The notes: generated from the sequence alone by a model not told the origin. A stretch of 64,000 nucleotides of DNA from Streptomyces sp. TLI_105 (GCF_900105415.1 NZ_FNSM01000001.1:6163501-6227500), one strand, 5' to 3'. Positions 8,169 to 17,669 are shown, numbered from the stretch's first letter. A program made the numbers and translations.

Positions 8169-9164
8169 GTGCGCCGCCGAGCCAGCCTCGTCCTGCTCGC
8201 CCTGGCCGTCTTCTGCGCCGCGATGGCCCCGACCCTGCGCTGGTACGCCTTCCCCCGCCTCGCGAAGATCCCGCCCAACCAGTACCAGGAGACCGTCCTG
8301 GAGGCGCGGCCCGCGACCCTCCTCGACTACTCGACGCTCAAGGCCGAGAAGGTCGACAAGATCACGATCATCCAGACCCTCAAGGGCAACGTGGAGGAGT
8401 CACGGCGCATCGAACGCGACGCCGGGCGTGACGTCGTCGTCTGGGACGCCCTCGCCTACGTCACGGGACCCGACGGCAAGATGGTCTCCAAGGTCCCCGA
8501 GCGGTACGTCTTCGACGCCCACACCCAGGACCCCGTCCACGCCACCGGCGAATCGGTCGACGGCGACCCGGTCCGGCGCGAGGGCATCGAGTTCAAGTTC
8601 CCCTTCCTGACCGAGAAGCGCGATTACCAGTACTTCGACGCCCAGACCCGCACCGCGGCCCCCATCCACTACAGGGGCACCCGCACCTTCCGCGGCATGG
8701 AGGTCTACTACTTCGAGCAGACCATCCCCTGGACCAAGGTCCCCATGCCCAAGACCATGCCGGTCAAGGGCATCACCCCGAAGATCCTCGCCGACTCCGG
8801 CCTCACCCGCTGGTACACGACCAAGCGCATGTTCTGGATCGAGCCGATCACCGGAGCCCCCGTCAACGGCGAGGAGATCCACAAGGAGGAACTCCGCAAC
8901 GCCAAGGCGCTGATGGGGCGGGACACCCTCACCGTCTTCGCGGGGCACGTGAAGATGCGCGAGGACTACCTCGAGAGCGTCGGCGAGATGGTCTCCGCCA
9001 ACCGCCTCATGGTCCTCATGCTCGTCTCCTACGTCCCGTGGAGCCTCACCGTCCTCGCCCTGCTCCTCCTCTCCCTCGCCCTCTGGCTGGAGGCCCGCTC
9101 GCGCCGCCCCGAACCGGAGCCGCCCGCCGCCCCCGCCCCCACGCCGGTCAGCGCCCCCCTCTGA
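8169..9164 (+). CDS. DUF3068 (PorA-like) family membrane-anchored protein
   Basis: A 331-residue protein with an N-terminal hydrophobic helix (LVLLALAVFCAAMAPTLRWY), a large extracytoplasmic domain, and a second transmembrane helix near the C-terminus (LMVLMLVSYVPWSLTVLALL). The arrangement and the PNQYQETVL, FDAHTQDPVHATGE and GMEVYYFEQT segments match DUF3068, which NCBI labels porin PorA family. Streptomyces has no mycomembrane, so a porin role is doubtful. The GTG at 8169 follows a GGGGGG tract. The 3' end overlaps the convergent hrpB gene by 17 bp. Confidence 0.82.
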   Translation: MRRRASLVLLALAVFCAAMAPTLRWYAFPRLAKIPPNQYQETVLEARPATLLDYSTLKAEKVDKITIIQTLKGNVEESRRIERDAGRDVVVWDALAYVTGPDGKMVSKVPERYVFDAHTQDPVHATGESVDGDPVRREGIEFKFPFLTEKRDYQYFDAQTRTAAPIHYRGTRTFRGMEVYYFEQTIPWTKVPMPKTMPVKGITPKILADSGLTRWYTTKRMFWIEPITGAPVNGEEIHKEELRNAKALMGRDTLTVFAGHVKMREDYLESVGEMVSANRLMVLMLVSYVPWSLTVLALLLLSLALWLEARSRRPEPEPPAAPAPTPVSAPL

Positions 9165-11739
9165 GCCGCGCGCTGGTGTGCCGGGTCGGCACCGCCGCTG
9201 ACGGATCCTCCGGCCACGGGTGCTTCGGGTACCGCCCCCGCAGCTCCGCCCGCACCGCCCGGTAGCCGTCCCGCCAGAACGACGCCAGGTCGGCCGTCAC
9301 CGCCGCCGGCCTGCCGGCGGGGGAGAGGAGGTGGACGAGCACCGGCACCCCCGCCACCCGGGGCGTCTCGGCCAGACCGAACATCTCCTGCAGCTTCACC
9401 GCGAGCACCGGCCGCTCACCCCCGTACTCGACCCGTATCCGCGAACCGCTCGGCACCTCGATCCGCTCCGGCGCCAGCTCGTCCAGCCGGACCGCCTCGC
9501 CAGACGCCCACGGCAGCAGCCGCCGCAACGCATCCCCGGCGTCGATCCGCCCCAGATCCGCTCGGCGCGACGCCCGGGACAGCTCCGGCTCCAGCCACTC
9601 CCCGGCCCGGTCGACCAGCGCCCCCTCCGACACGTCCGGCCAGGGCTCCCCCAACTCCCGGTGGAGAAAGGCGAGCCGCTCGCGCAGCTCCCCGGCCTCC
9701 CGGCGCCACCGCAACAGCCCGAGCCCCTCGCGCCGCAGGCCGTCGAGCAGCGCCTCCCGCACGAGAGCCGGCTCGGCCCCGGCGCCCAGGGGACGGACCG
9801 TCAGCTCGACCGCGCCCAGCCGGTCCACCGACCGCGCCACCACGTCCCCGTCCTCCCAGTGGACCTCCTCGCCGGTGCTCCGCAGATGCCCGGCCGCCCG
9901 GCACGCCATGGACTCGTTCACCACCGCCGCGAGCCGCACCCGCGCCGTGGCGTCCCGCGCGGTGCGGTCCGCCACCGCCACGGCGAGCCACGGGCTGGAC
10001 CGCAGCCGGGAGCCCTCGGCCAGCCGCGCCCCGCTCCCCGACACCATCAGATAGCCGCCCTGCTCCCGGGCCCTGGCCACCCGCTCCGGGAACGCCAGCG
10101 CCGTCACCAGACCGGCCACGGCGTCGTCGCCCTCCCGCTCCCCGCCGACGGCACCCCCGCCCACCGCCTCACCGGCCGACCGCTCCCCGACGGCGACGCC
10201 CCCGTCCACCACTTCGCCGGCCGACCGCTCCAGGCGCCGCGCCTCCGCCCTCCACCGCGCGCCGTACCCGTCGGTCCCCTGGCGGGCCGCGCGCCAGGCC
10301 GACACCAGGTCGTCCCCGTAGTCGCGCGGCGGTTCCTCGCTCAGCAGCGCCACCACCTCCGCCGCCCGCCGCACCCCGACCTCGGGCGCACCGTCCAGGA
10401 GCGCGCGCCCCAGCCGGGGGTGCAGCCCGATCCGGGACATCCGCACCCCCCGCTCCGTGGCCCGGCCCTCACCGTCGACGGCCCCGATCGACCCGAGCAC
10501 CGCGCGGGCCGCCGCCATCGCCCCGGCCGGCGGCGCGTCGAGCAGCGCGAGCCCCTCCGCCGTCGGGTCGCCCCAGCAGGCGGCCCGCAGCGCGAAGTCA
10601 GCCAGGTCGGCGATCCGGATCTCGGGCGAGGGGAACCGCGCCCGGCTGCCGTCCTCCGCCTCGGCCCAGCAGCGGTAGACCACACCGGCCGCCTCACGCC
10701 CCGAGCGCCCCGCCCGCTGGGTCGCCGCCGCGGTCGACACCGGCACCGTCGCGAGGGAACCGAGACCCCGGGCATGGTCCGTCCGGGGCTCCCGCGCGAG
10801 CCCCGAGTCCACGACGATCCGCACCCCCGGAACCGTCAGGCTCGACTCCGCCACCGACGTCGACAGCACCACCCGCCTCCGTCCGCCCGGCCCGGCACCC
10901 CGCAGCACCGCGTCCTGGACGGCGGCGGGAGCCCGCCCGTGCAGCTGGAGCACCTCCGCGTCGACGCCGTCGAGCAGCCCCGCCGTCCGCGCGATCTCCC
11001 CCGTGCCCGGCAGGAAACAGAGGACGTCGCCCTGGTGCCGCTCCAACGCGAGCCGGACCGTCGACGCCACGTGCCGCAGCAGCGCCGGATCCACCCAGGT
11101 GCCGTGCGCGGGCCTGATGCCGGCCGGCGGCGCGGCGAACCTCACCGCGTACCCATGGCCCTCGCCCTTGCTCCACACGATCGGCGCGGGACCCCCGCCC
11201 TCCAGGACCGTGAGCAGCTCCGCCCACGCCTCGGCGTCGCTCGTCGCGGACGCCGCGATCAGCTTCAGCTCCGGCCGCAGCGTCGCCCGGACGTCCACCA
11301 GGAAGGCCATGGCCGTGTCGGCGTCGAGATGCCGCTCGTGACACTCGTCGAGCAGCACCACGTCCACGCCCGCCAGCTCCGGATCGCGCTGGAGCCGCTG
11401 GAGCAGGATGCCCGTCGTCACCACCTCGACCCGCGTCGCGGCCCCGGTCCGCCGCTCACCGCGCACCGAGAAGCCGACCGCGCCGCCGACCTCCTCGCCG
11501 AGCAGCCAGGCCATCCGCCGGGCCGCCGCCCGCACCGCCATCCTCCGCGGCTCGGCCACGAGCACCCGCCGCGCCGGTCCGTCCCCTATGAGCCCCGCGA
11601 GCGCCAGCGGCACCAGCGTCGTCTTGCCGGTGCCGGGAGGAGCGGACAGCACCGCCGCGCCGCGCTCCGCGAGGGCGGCGAGCAGCTCGGGGACGGCATG
11701 GCGGACGGGGAGACGGTCGAGTGCGTCGTTTCGGATCAC
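9148..11739 (-). CDS. hrpB: ATP-dependent helicase HrpB
   Basis: An 863-residue DEAH-type (DECH variant) RNA helicase-like ATPase. Motifs in order are Walker A APPGTGKTTL, Walker B DECHERH, SAT (IAASATSD), motif V region STSVAESSLTVPGV, and motif VI QRAGRSGRE, followed by HA2 and the HrpB C-terminal domain. The cellular role of HrpB is poorly defined; the family is implicated in RNA metabolism. I start at the GTG at 11739, which gives MIRNDALDRLPV; an upstream in-frame start at 11799 would add nonconserved residues. A duplicated Gly/Ser/Glu segment (ERSAGE twice) lies in the linker before the C-terminal domain. It ends inside the convergent DUF3068 gene. Confidence 0.9.
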   Translation of the reverse strand: MIRNDALDRLPVRHAVPELLAALAERGAAVLSAPPGTGKTTLVPLALAGLIGDGPARRVLVAEPRRMAVRAAARRMAWLLGEEVGGAVGFSVRGERRTGAATRVEVVTTGILLQRLQRDPELAGVDVVLLDECHERHLDADTAMAFLVDVRATLRPELKLIAASATSDAEAWAELLTVLEGGGPAPIVWSKGEGHGYAVRFAAPPAGIRPAHGTWVDPALLRHVASTVRLALERHQGDVLCFLPGTGEIARTAGLLDGVDAEVLQLHGRAPAAVQDAVLRGAGPGGRRRVVLSTSVAESSLTVPGVRIVVDSGLAREPRTDHARGLGSLATVPVSTAAATQRAGRSGREAAGVVYRCWAEAEDGSRARFPSPEIRIADLADFALRAACWGDPTAEGLALLDAPPAGAMAAARAVLGSIGAVDGEGRATERGVRMSRIGLHPRLGRALLDGAPEVGVRRAAEVVALLSEEPPRDYGDDLVSAWRAARQGTDGYGARWRAEARRLERSAGEVVDGGVAVGERSAGEAVGGGAVGGEREGDDAVAGLVTALAFPERVARAREQGGYLMVSGSGARLAEGSRLRSSPWLAVAVADRTARDATARVRLAAVVNESMACRAAGHLRSTGEEVHWEDGDVVARSVDRLGAVELTVRPLGAGAEPALVREALLDGLRREGLGLLRWRREAGELRERLAFLHRELGEPWPDVSEGALVDRAGEWLEPELSRASRRADLGRIDAGDALRRLLPWASGEAVRLDELAPERIEVPSGSRIRVEYGGERPVLAVKLQEMFGLAETPRVAGVPVLVHLLSPAGRPAAVTADLASFWRDGYRAVRAELRGRYPKHPWPEDPSAAVPTRHTSARLRGGR
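10171..10231. repeat. Internal duplication in hrpB
   Basis: CCGGCCGACCGCTCC occurs at 10172-10186 and 10217-10231, a period of 45 bp. It encodes the ERSAGE repeats in a Gly-rich insert. Confidence 0.65.
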
Positions 11740-11762
11740 GCACTCAGTCTCGTACGCGCCGC

Positions 11763-11795
11763 GAAAAAGAAAGGCCCCGTTGTCCACAGGGCCCC
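11763..11795 (-). terminator. Intrinsic terminator after the methyltransferase gene
   Basis: Read on the minus strand, GGCCC, a 11-nt loop and GGGCC precede TTTCTTTTT. It separates the methyltransferase gene from hrpB. Confidence 0.7.
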
Positions 11796-11812
11796 TCATT
11801 AGTACGACTACC

Positions 11813-11873
11813 AGCCGTCCCGCTCGCAGGCGAAGCCAGCCGTCCCGGCTAGCCGTCCCGCTCGCAGACGAAG
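11813..11873. repeat. Partial duplication of the methyltransferase 3' end
   Basis: A 23-bp sequence at 11851-11873, covering the last codons, is repeated at 11813-11835 with one mismatch, a period of 38 bp. The outer copy is beyond the stop codon. Confidence 0.75.
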
Positions 11874-12688
11874 ATCGCCGTCCCCGGGATCAGGTTCCCC
11901 CGCAGCGGGGACCAGCCGCCCCACTCCTGACTGTTCCAGGCCGGCCACTCCGGCTCGACCAGGTCCACGAGCCGGAAGCCGCCGGCCACCACGTCCCGCA
12001 CCCGGTCCCCGACGGTCCGGTGGTGCTCCACGTACACGGCCCGGCCCTGCTCGTCCTGCTCGACGTACGGCGTGCGGTCGAAGTACGAGGCGGAGACCGA
12101 GAGGCCCTCCGGCCCCGGCTCGTCCGGGAACGCCCAGCGGATCGGGTGCGTCACCGAGAACACCCAGCGGCCGCCCGGCCGCAGCACCCGGCGCACCTCG
12201 CGGAAGACCCGCACCGGGTCGGCGACGAACGGCACCGCGCCGTACGCCGAGCACGCCAGGTCGAAGGAGCCGTCCCGGAAGGGCAGCGCTCCGGCGTCCG
12301 CCTCCACCAGCGGCACCTCCCCGCCGATCCGCAGCGCGTGCTGGAGCTGCCGGTGCGAGAGGTCGAGGGCCACCGGCCGCGCCCCCTGGGCCGCCAGCCA
12401 GCGCGAGCACTGCGCCGCGCCCGCGCCGATCTCCAGGACGTCGAGGCCCTTCAGGGAGGCGGCCGGCCCCAGGAGCCCGGCCTCGGCCTCGTCGAGCCCC
12501 TCGGGGCCCCACACGAACCGGTCGTCGCCCAGGAAGGAGCCGTGCTCGCTCTGGTACTCGTCGGCGTTCCGGTCCCACCAGCCGCGGCTCGCCCGGCTGC
12601 TCTCCGCGTCCCCCGCGTCACGCCGGGTCGCCTCGGCCTCGTCGGCCTCCCCGCCGACCGCGTCTTCGTGTCCGTACTCTTGGTTCAT
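11849..12688 (-). CDS. Class I SAM-dependent methyltransferase
   Basis: A 279-residue methyltransferase with a Rossmann-type SAM domain: motif I VLEIGAGAAQCSRWL, an acidic ribose-binding strand (PVALDLSHRQLQHA), VEADAGALPF, and VLRPGGRWVFSVTHP. The C-terminal half has the Trp/Tyr-rich pattern of UbiE/type 11 methyltransferases. The substrate is unknown. The N-terminus is Glu/Asp/Ala-rich and probably disordered; GWWDRNADEYQSEHG is the first conserved element. The gene is divergent from rpsA and followed by an intrinsic terminator. Its 3' end is partly duplicated downstream. Confidence 0.88.
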   Translation of the reverse strand: MNQEYGHEDAVGGEADEAEATRRDAGDAESSRASRGWWDRNADEYQSEHGSFLGDDRFVWGPEGLDEAEAGLLGPAASLKGLDVLEIGAGAAQCSRWLAAQGARPVALDLSHRQLQHALRIGGEVPLVEADAGALPFRDGSFDLACSAYGAVPFVADPVRVFREVRRVLRPGGRWVFSVTHPIRWAFPDEPGPEGLSVSASYFDRTPYVEQDEQGRAVYVEHHRTVGDRVRDVVAGGFRLVDLVEPEWPAWNSQEWGGWSPLRGNLIPGTAIFVCERDG

Positions 12689-12809
12689 CTCGCCCGCCGA
12701 TGTAGTTTGCGCTCAGTGCAGCCGTGCGGCGGACCCCCGCCGTGGTGGCGCAAGAGGCATGATTGGTGCCGGAATTGAGTGGATCTGCCTCGGGTGCGCG
12801 CTTCGCGCA

Positions 12810-12838
12810 TTGACCCTGTCCGGCCGCCCCCGTATGCT
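12810..12838 (+). promoter_or_regulatory. Strong housekeeping promoter of rpsA
   Basis: TTGACC (12810-12815) and TATGCT (12833-12838) are separated by 17 nt, close to the consensus for the principal sigma factor HrdB. A start near 12845 would give a leader of about 190 nt before the rpsA ATG. Confidence 0.8.
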
Positions 12839-13034
12839 AAAGGTTGCGCTGCGGGCCTGCGCGCCTCAGACGGAGCAGGCCGCGCTCGTACCTGTTGTAT
12901 GTCCCCTCGGTTTTCGAGGTTCCCTCCCGTTCGCGGAAGGGTGCTTCATTGGCTGTCCGGCTTCTTGGTGCGATACGGGCTCTCGGCGTAGCAGTACCTA
13001 CGACTTTCTGTCCGTAACCGGAGCCCTTTCCCAC
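12839..13034 (+). promoter_or_regulatory. Long 5' leader of rpsA
   Basis: The 346-nt gap before rpsA holds the promoter above and this roughly 190-nt leader. It is T-richer than its surroundings and has no clear Shine-Dalgarno directly before the ATG, only GGAGCC at about -15. Ribosomal protein S1 is autoregulated through its leader in several bacteria, so a structured control region is plausible; I do not see a known element. Confidence 0.4.
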
Positions 13035-14540
13035 ATGACGAGCAGCACCGAGACCACCGCCACCACCCCGCAGGTTGCGGTCAACGACATCGGTAACGAG
13101 GAAGCCTTCCTCGCCGCGATCGACGAGACGATCAAGTACTTCAACGACGGCGACATCGTCGACGGCGTCATCGTGAAGGTCGACCGGGACGAGGTCCTGC
13201 TCGACATCGGTTACAAGACCGAAGGTGTCATCCCGAGCCGCGAGCTCTCGATCAAGCACGACGTCGACCCGAACGAGGTCGTCAAGGTCGGCGACGAGAT
13301 CGAGGCCCTGGTTCTCCAGAAGGAGGACAAGGAAGGCCGCCTGATCCTCTCGAAGAAGCGCGCCCAGTACGAGCGCGCCTGGGGCACCATCGAGAAGATC
13401 AAGGAAGAGGACGGCATCGTCACCGGTACCGTCATCGAGGTCGTCAAGGGTGGTCTCATCCTCGACATCGGCCTCCGCGGCTTCCTCCCGGCCTCCCTGG
13501 TCGAGATGCGTCGCGTCCGCGACCTCCAGCCCTACGTGGGCAAGGAGCTCGAGGCGAAGATCATCGAGCTGGACAAGAACCGCAACAACGTGGTCCTGTC
13601 CCGCCGTGCCTGGCTGGAGCAGACCCAGTCCGAGGTTCGCCAGACCTTCCTCACGACCCTCCAGAAGGGTCAGGTCCGCTCCGGCGTCGTGTCCTCGATC
13701 GTCAACTTCGGTGCCTTCGTGGACCTGGGTGGCGTCGACGGCCTCGTCCACGTCTCCGAGCTGTCCTGGAAGCACATCGACCACCCGTCCGAGGTCGTCG
13801 AGGTCGGCCAGGAGGTCACCGTCGAGGTTCTCGACGTGGACATGGACCGCGAGCGTGTCTCCCTGTCGCTGAAGGCGACGCAGGAGGACCCGTGGCAGCA
13901 GTTCGCCCGGACCCACCAGATCGGCCAGGTCGTCCCGGGTAAGGTCACCAAGCTGGTTCCGTTCGGTGCGTTCGTCCGCGTGGACGAGGGCATCGAGGGT
14001 CTGGTCCACATCTCCGAGCTGGCCGAGCGCCACGTGGAGATCCCGGAGCAGGTCGTCCAGGTCAACGACGAGATCTTCGTCAAGGTCATCGACATCGACC
14101 TCGAGCGTCGTCGCATCAGCCTCTCGCTGAAGCAGGCCAACGAGTCCTTCGGTGCCGACCCGGCCTCGGTCGAGTTCGACCCGACCCTGTACGGCATGGC
14201 CGCGTCCTACGACGACCAGGGCAACTACATCTACCCCGAGGGCTTCGACCCCGAGACCAACGACTGGCTCGAGGGCTACGAGGCTCAGCGCGAGGCCTGG
14301 GAGACCCAGTACGCCGAGGCGCAGGCTCGCTTCGAGCAGCACCAGGCTCAGGTCATCAAGTCCCGCGAGGCCGACGAGGCCGCCGCTGCCGAGGGCGCTG
14401 CCGCCCCGGCCGCCGGCAACGCCGGTGCGGGCATCTCGGGTGGTTCGTACTCCTCGGAGTCGGACGACAACTCCGGCGCCCTGGCGTCGGACGAGGCGCT
14501 CGCCGCCCTGCGCGAGAAGCTGGCCGGCGGCCAGAGCTGA
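13035..14540 (+). CDS. rpsA: 30S ribosomal protein S1
   Basis: A 501-residue protein with four S1 (OB-fold) domains at about residues 35-105, 122-190, 207-276 and 293-362. The third and fourth carry the matching signatures VNFGAFVDLGGVDGLVHVSELS and VPFGAFVRVDEGIEGLVHISELA, spaced here by residue ranges. It helps recruit mRNA to the 30S subunit. The C-terminal 135 residues are acidic and Ala/Gln/Glu-rich, as in other actinobacterial S1. Codon use includes more T-ending codons than its neighbours, as expected for a highly expressed gene. A strong promoter precedes it and a strong terminator follows. Confidence 0.97.
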   Translation: MTSSTETTATTPQVAVNDIGNEEAFLAAIDETIKYFNDGDIVDGVIVKVDRDEVLLDIGYKTEGVIPSRELSIKHDVDPNEVVKVGDEIEALVLQKEDKEGRLILSKKRAQYERAWGTIEKIKEEDGIVTGTVIEVVKGGLILDIGLRGFLPASLVEMRRVRDLQPYVGKELEAKIIELDKNRNNVVLSRRAWLEQTQSEVRQTFLTTLQKGQVRSGVVSSIVNFGAFVDLGGVDGLVHVSELSWKHIDHPSEVVEVGQEVTVEVLDVDMDRERVSLSLKATQEDPWQQFARTHQIGQVVPGKVTKLVPFGAFVRVDEGIEGLVHISELAERHVEIPEQVVQVNDEIFVKVIDIDLERRRISLSLKQANESFGADPASVEFDPTLYGMAASYDDQGNYIYPEGFDPETNDWLEGYEAQREAWETQYAEAQARFEQHQAQVIKSREADEAAAAEGAAAPAAGNAGAGISGGSYSSESDDNSGALASDEALAALREKLAGGQS

Positions 14541-14575
14541 ACAGGCTCTCCGCTGAGCGCTAGCCGCTAGCGAAT

Positions 14576-14620
14576 CCGAGGCCCGTTCCCCTTCGGGGGA
14601 GCGGGCCTCGGTCGTTTTCC
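14576..14620 (+). terminator. Intrinsic terminator after rpsA
   Basis: A near-perfect 16-bp stem (14576-14591 with 14596-14611) closed by a TTCG tetraloop is followed by TCGTTTTCC. Confidence 0.9.
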
Positions 14621-14755
14621 CGAGCAGCTCAGCCGAACCGCTCGCGCCCGGCCGCCGCAGGCGCCGCCGAGTTCCTCCGCCGGAAGATCGCCGCACCGGG
14701 AATTGCCGTGCCGCGCGCGGCGTTTCCAAAGAGAACACGAGGAGGAGCGGTAATC

Positions 14756-15694
14756 GTGCTTGATCCCCAGGATTTGTACGAATGGGACCCGAAGGGCGTG
14801 GCCGTCGTCGACCTGGCCCTGGCGCAGGAGTCGGCCGGACTGGTCATGCTGTACCACTTCGACGGCTACATCGACGCGGGCGAGACCGGTGAGCAGATCA
14901 TCGACCGGCTGCTCGACACCCTCCCGCACCAGCTGGTGGCCCGCTTCGACCACGACCGGCTCGTGGACTACCGGGCCCGCCGCCCCCTGCTGACCTTCCG
15001 GCGCGACCGCTGGACCGCGTACGAGACGCCGTCCATCGAGGTCCGCCTCGTCCAGGACGCCACCGGCGCGCCCTTCCTCGTCCTCTCCGGCCCGGAGCCG
15101 GACGTGGAATGGGAGCGTTTCGCCGTCGCCGTCCGGCAGATCGTCGAGCGCCTCGGGGTGCGCCTCTCCGTCAACTTCCACGGCATCCCCATGGGCGTCC
15201 CGCACACCCGCCCGGTCGGCCTCACCCCGCACGGCAGCCGCGTCGACCTCATGCCGGGCCATCGCAGCCCCTTCGACGAGGCCCAGGTCCCCGGCAGCGC
15301 CGAGTCCCTCGTCGAGTACAGGCTCACCGAAGCCGGCCACGACACCCTCGGCGTCGCCGCCCACGTCCCGCACTACGTGGCCCGGTCCCCGTACCCGGAC
15401 GCGGCCCTGACCGCCCTGGAGGCCGTCACCGCCGCCACCGGCCTCGTCCTCCCGGGCGTCGCCCACTCCCTGCGGACCGAGGCCCGCCGCACCCAGACCG
15501 AGATCGACCGCCAGATCGGCGAGGGCGACGAGGAGCTGGTCGCGCTCGTCCAGGGACTTGAGCACCAGTACGACGCGGCGGCCGGTGCCGAGACGCGCGG
15601 CAGCCTCGTCGCCGAGCCGGTCGACCTGCCCTCGGCCGACGAGCTGGGCCGAGAGTTCGAGCGCTTCCTCGCGGAGCGGGAGGGCGACTCCTGA
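14756..15694 (+). CDS. PAC2 family protein
   Basis: A 312-residue soluble protein of the PAC2 (proteasome assembly chaperone 2-like) family: [15 protein letters not shown] near the N-terminus, then [26 protein letters not shown] and a C-terminal helical region. Actinobacterial members are widespread; their function is not established, although eukaryotic PAC2 helps assemble the proteasome. The GTG at 14756 gives [10 protein letters not shown] and has GAGGAGGAG about 10 nt upstream. It is 31 nt before coaE and probably co-transcribed with it. Confidence 0.85.
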   Translation: MLDPQDLYEWDPKGVAVVDLALAQESAGLVMLYHFDGYIDAGETGEQIIDRLLDTLPHQLVARFDHDRLVDYRARRPLLTFRRDRWTAYETPSIEVRLVQDATGAPFLVLSGPEPDVEWERFAVAVRQIVERLGVRLSVNFHGIPMGVPHTRPVGLTPHGSRVDLMPGHRSPFDEAQVPGSAESLVEYRLTEAGHDTLGVAAHVPHYVARSPYPDAALTALEAVTAATGLVLPGVAHSLRTEARRTQTEIDRQIGEGDEELVALVQGLEHQYDAAAGAETRGSLVAEPVDLPSADELGREFERFLAEREGDS

Positions 15695-15725
15695 CCCCGT
15701 CGGGGCAGGCCCTAAGCTGCCGCTC

Positions 15726-16334
15726 ATGCTGAAGGTGGGCCTGACCGGCGGGATCGGCGCCGGCAAGAGCGAAGTGTCGCGGCTGCTCGTCTCGTACGGA
15801 GCCGTACTGATCGACGCGGACCGGATCGCGCGCGAGGTCGTCGAGCCCGGGACCCCGGGGCTCGCGGCCGTCGTCGCGGCCTTCGGGGACGGCGTCCTCA
15901 CCGAGGAGGGGACGCTGGACCGGCCCAAGCTCGGCTCCATCGTGTTCTCCGACGCGGACCGCCTCGCCACCCTCAACGCCATCGTCCACCCCCTGGTCGG
16001 AGCCCGGTCGGCGGAGCTGGAGAGCCGCGCCGGCGCCGGGGACGTCGTCGTCCACGACGTGCCGCTGCTCACCGAGAACGGGCTCGCGCCGCTGTACGAC
16101 CTGGTCGTGGTCGTGGACGCCTCCCCGGAGACCCAGCTCGACCGGCTGGTACGGCTCCGCGGCATGGCCGAGGCCGAGGCCGAGGCCCGGATGGCGGCCC
16201 AGGCCACGCGCGCTCAGCGACTGGCCGTCGCGGACCTCGTGATCGACAACGACGGACCGCTCGACGCGCTCGAACCCCAGGTGAGGAAGGTCTGGGACGA
16301 GCTGGAGCGCCGCGCGAAGGCCGCCGAAGACTAG
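15726..16334 (+). CDS. coaE: Dephospho-CoA kinase
   Basis: A 202-residue kinase for the last step of CoA synthesis, phosphorylation of dephospho-CoA at the 3' hydroxyl. The P-loop is [14 protein letters not shown] (about residues 5-18), followed by [10 protein letters not shown], a [11 protein letters not shown] substrate loop and the [11 protein letters not shown] lid region. Length is normal for the single-domain bacterial enzyme. It follows the PAC2 gene on the same strand. Confidence 0.95.
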   Translation: MLKVGLTGGIGAGKSEVSRLLVSYGAVLIDADRIAREVVEPGTPGLAAVVAAFGDGVLTEEGTLDRPKLGSIVFSDADRLATLNAIVHPLVGARSAELESRAGAGDVVVHDVPLLTENGLAPLYDLVVVVDASPETQLDRLVRLRGMAEAEAEARMAAQATRAQRLAVADLVIDNDGPLDALEPQVRKVWDELERRAKAAED

Positions 16335-16489
16335 GACCTTGTCTTGTCGGTCGGGCCCAGGGGGCCTCTCGGATCAGGCCCCGCGACCCCGGCACGATCC
16401 GGGAGACAGCCCCTACAGGGGCGTCTTCCGGTGGAATGCGACTGCGGGGTCCGGTGTTCAACCACCGGATCGAGGGGAAGGATTCCATC

Positions 16490-16858
16490 GTGGCCGACAG
16501 GAACCCGGAAACGCACGTCATCGACTTCCGCGCCGCCGAGCACCTGCTGGCCGCGCGGGACCCTCGTGGGGCCGTGAAGCTGCTGGACTCGGTCATCGCC
16601 GCCCACCCCGAGAACACGGCCGCGCGCCTGCTGCGCGCCCGGGCGTTCTTCGCCGCCGCACAGCTCCGGCCCGCGCAGCTGGAGTTCGAGCTGGTCCTGG
16701 AGCGCGAGCCGGACAACGCCTTCGCCCACTTCGCGCTGGCCCGCACCTTCGAGCGCTCCGGGCAGACCGCCCAGGCCACACGGCACTTCCGCCTCGCCGC
16801 CGCGCTCGACCCGAAGCCGGAGTACCTCCAGGCGGCGGGCTTCGACACCCGGGACTGA
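16490..16858 (+). CDS. Tetratricopeptide repeat protein
   Basis: A 122-residue all-helical protein with about three TPR units; AARLLRARAFFAAAQLRPA and NAFAHFALARTFERSGQTA are clear examples. TPR proteins act as protein-binding scaffolds; no partner is indicated. I start at the GTG at 16490 (MADRNPETHVIDF) because GGGGAAGGA lies 7 nt upstream; an in-frame ATG at 16436 is possible. It is separated from coaE by 155 nt that hold several short GC hairpins. Confidence 0.8.
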   Translation: MADRNPETHVIDFRAAEHLLAARDPRGAVKLLDSVIAAHPENTAARLLRARAFFAAAQLRPAQLEFELVLEREPDNAFAHFALARTFERSGQTAQATRHFRLAAALDPKPEYLQAAGFDTRD

Positions 16859-16871
16859 GGCGGGCGGGACG

Positions 16872-17141
16872 TCAGCGTCCCGGGCCGCCGTGATCGGGTT
16901 CGTACGGCGGGATGCTCCGGCCCGGCTGCCAGTGAGCGCCCTGGTGGAGATGGCGCAGCACCACCGCCAGGTCGACCGTGACGACCAGGAACAGCACTCC
17001 GCAGGCCGCCGCCCAGCCGGGGCGGCCCACCAGGGAGAACACGGTCGTGCCGAAGGCGGCCCAGAGCAGCCCCCACACGCTCAGCCAGAACCGCAGCCGC
17101 AGGGCACTGCGCGCGGTGGCCGGCTCGTTCCCCGATCGCAT
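16872..17141 (-). CDS. DUF6343 family small membrane protein
   Basis: An 89-residue protein with two transmembrane helices (about residues 15-35 and 45-62). The MRSGNEPATARSALRLR start and PPYEPDHGGPGR end match the streptomycete DUF6343 family. No function is known. It is convergent with the TPR gene, 13 nt apart. Confidence 0.75.
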   Translation of the reverse strand: MRSGNEPATARSALRLRFWLSVWGLLWAAFGTTVFSLVGRPGWAAACGVLFLVVTVDLAVVLRHLHQGAHWQPGRSIPPYEPDHGGPGR

Positions 17142-17233
17142 GACGGTCGCATCTCCCCTCGGAGTCCCGAGGTCACTTCCAGCATGTACCCCGGGCGGGG
17201 GAAACGGAACGTCGGCCGGGCGGCCCGCGCCGA

Positions 17234-17569
17234 CTAGTGGATGACGCTGTAGCTGCGCCAGGGCAGGGTGTCCGGGGCGATCCTGTTGCCGGTCCTGCTG
17301 GGGACGTAGATGGAGTTCTTCCCCTGACAGTCACGGGTCCGGTACATCACGATGTCGACCAGGGAGTTGTTCTCGACCTTGGTCACGCCCGAGGGCGCCA
17401 GGCGGTGGCAGCCCTTCACCGACGGGCTGGTCACGGTCACCACCAGGTCGCGTTCCGTCTCGTACCTGATCGTGCCCACGGCGCTGCGGCCGAGGCCCGA
17501 GCAACCGGCGACGGCGAGGGTGAGCAGCACGGCCCCGGTGGCGGTCGTGAGACGCCGGCGAACGGACAT
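17234..17569 (-). CDS. Putative lipoprotein
   Basis: A 111-residue exported protein with an Arg-rich N-terminus, a hydrophobic stretch and the lipobox LAVAGC at about residues 17-22. The mature part is small, with two cysteines (KGCHRL and RDCQGK) that may form a disulphide, and no recognisable domain. The ATG at 17569 follows GAAGAGGAT. It is divergent from the SNF2 helicase operon. Confidence 0.7.
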   Translation of the reverse strand: MSVRRRLTTATGAVLLTLAVAGCSGLGRSAVGTIRYETERDLVVTVTSPSVKGCHRLAPSGVTKVENNSLVDIVMYRTRDCQGKNSIYVPSRTGNRIAPDTLPWRSYSVIH

Positions 17570-17669
17570 GGCGGATCCTCTTCTGTCGTGTCGTTTCAGG
17601 CCACCATGCCGTCGGCGGGCGGCGCTGTCATCCGTTGTTGGGCCGCCCGGGGGAACCGCCCGACGGTCG

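Noticed and set aside
16343..16372. TTGTCGGTC after coaE as another RecA-NDp site
   Set aside because: The 8-nt gap is followed by GGGGCC, not TANNNT.
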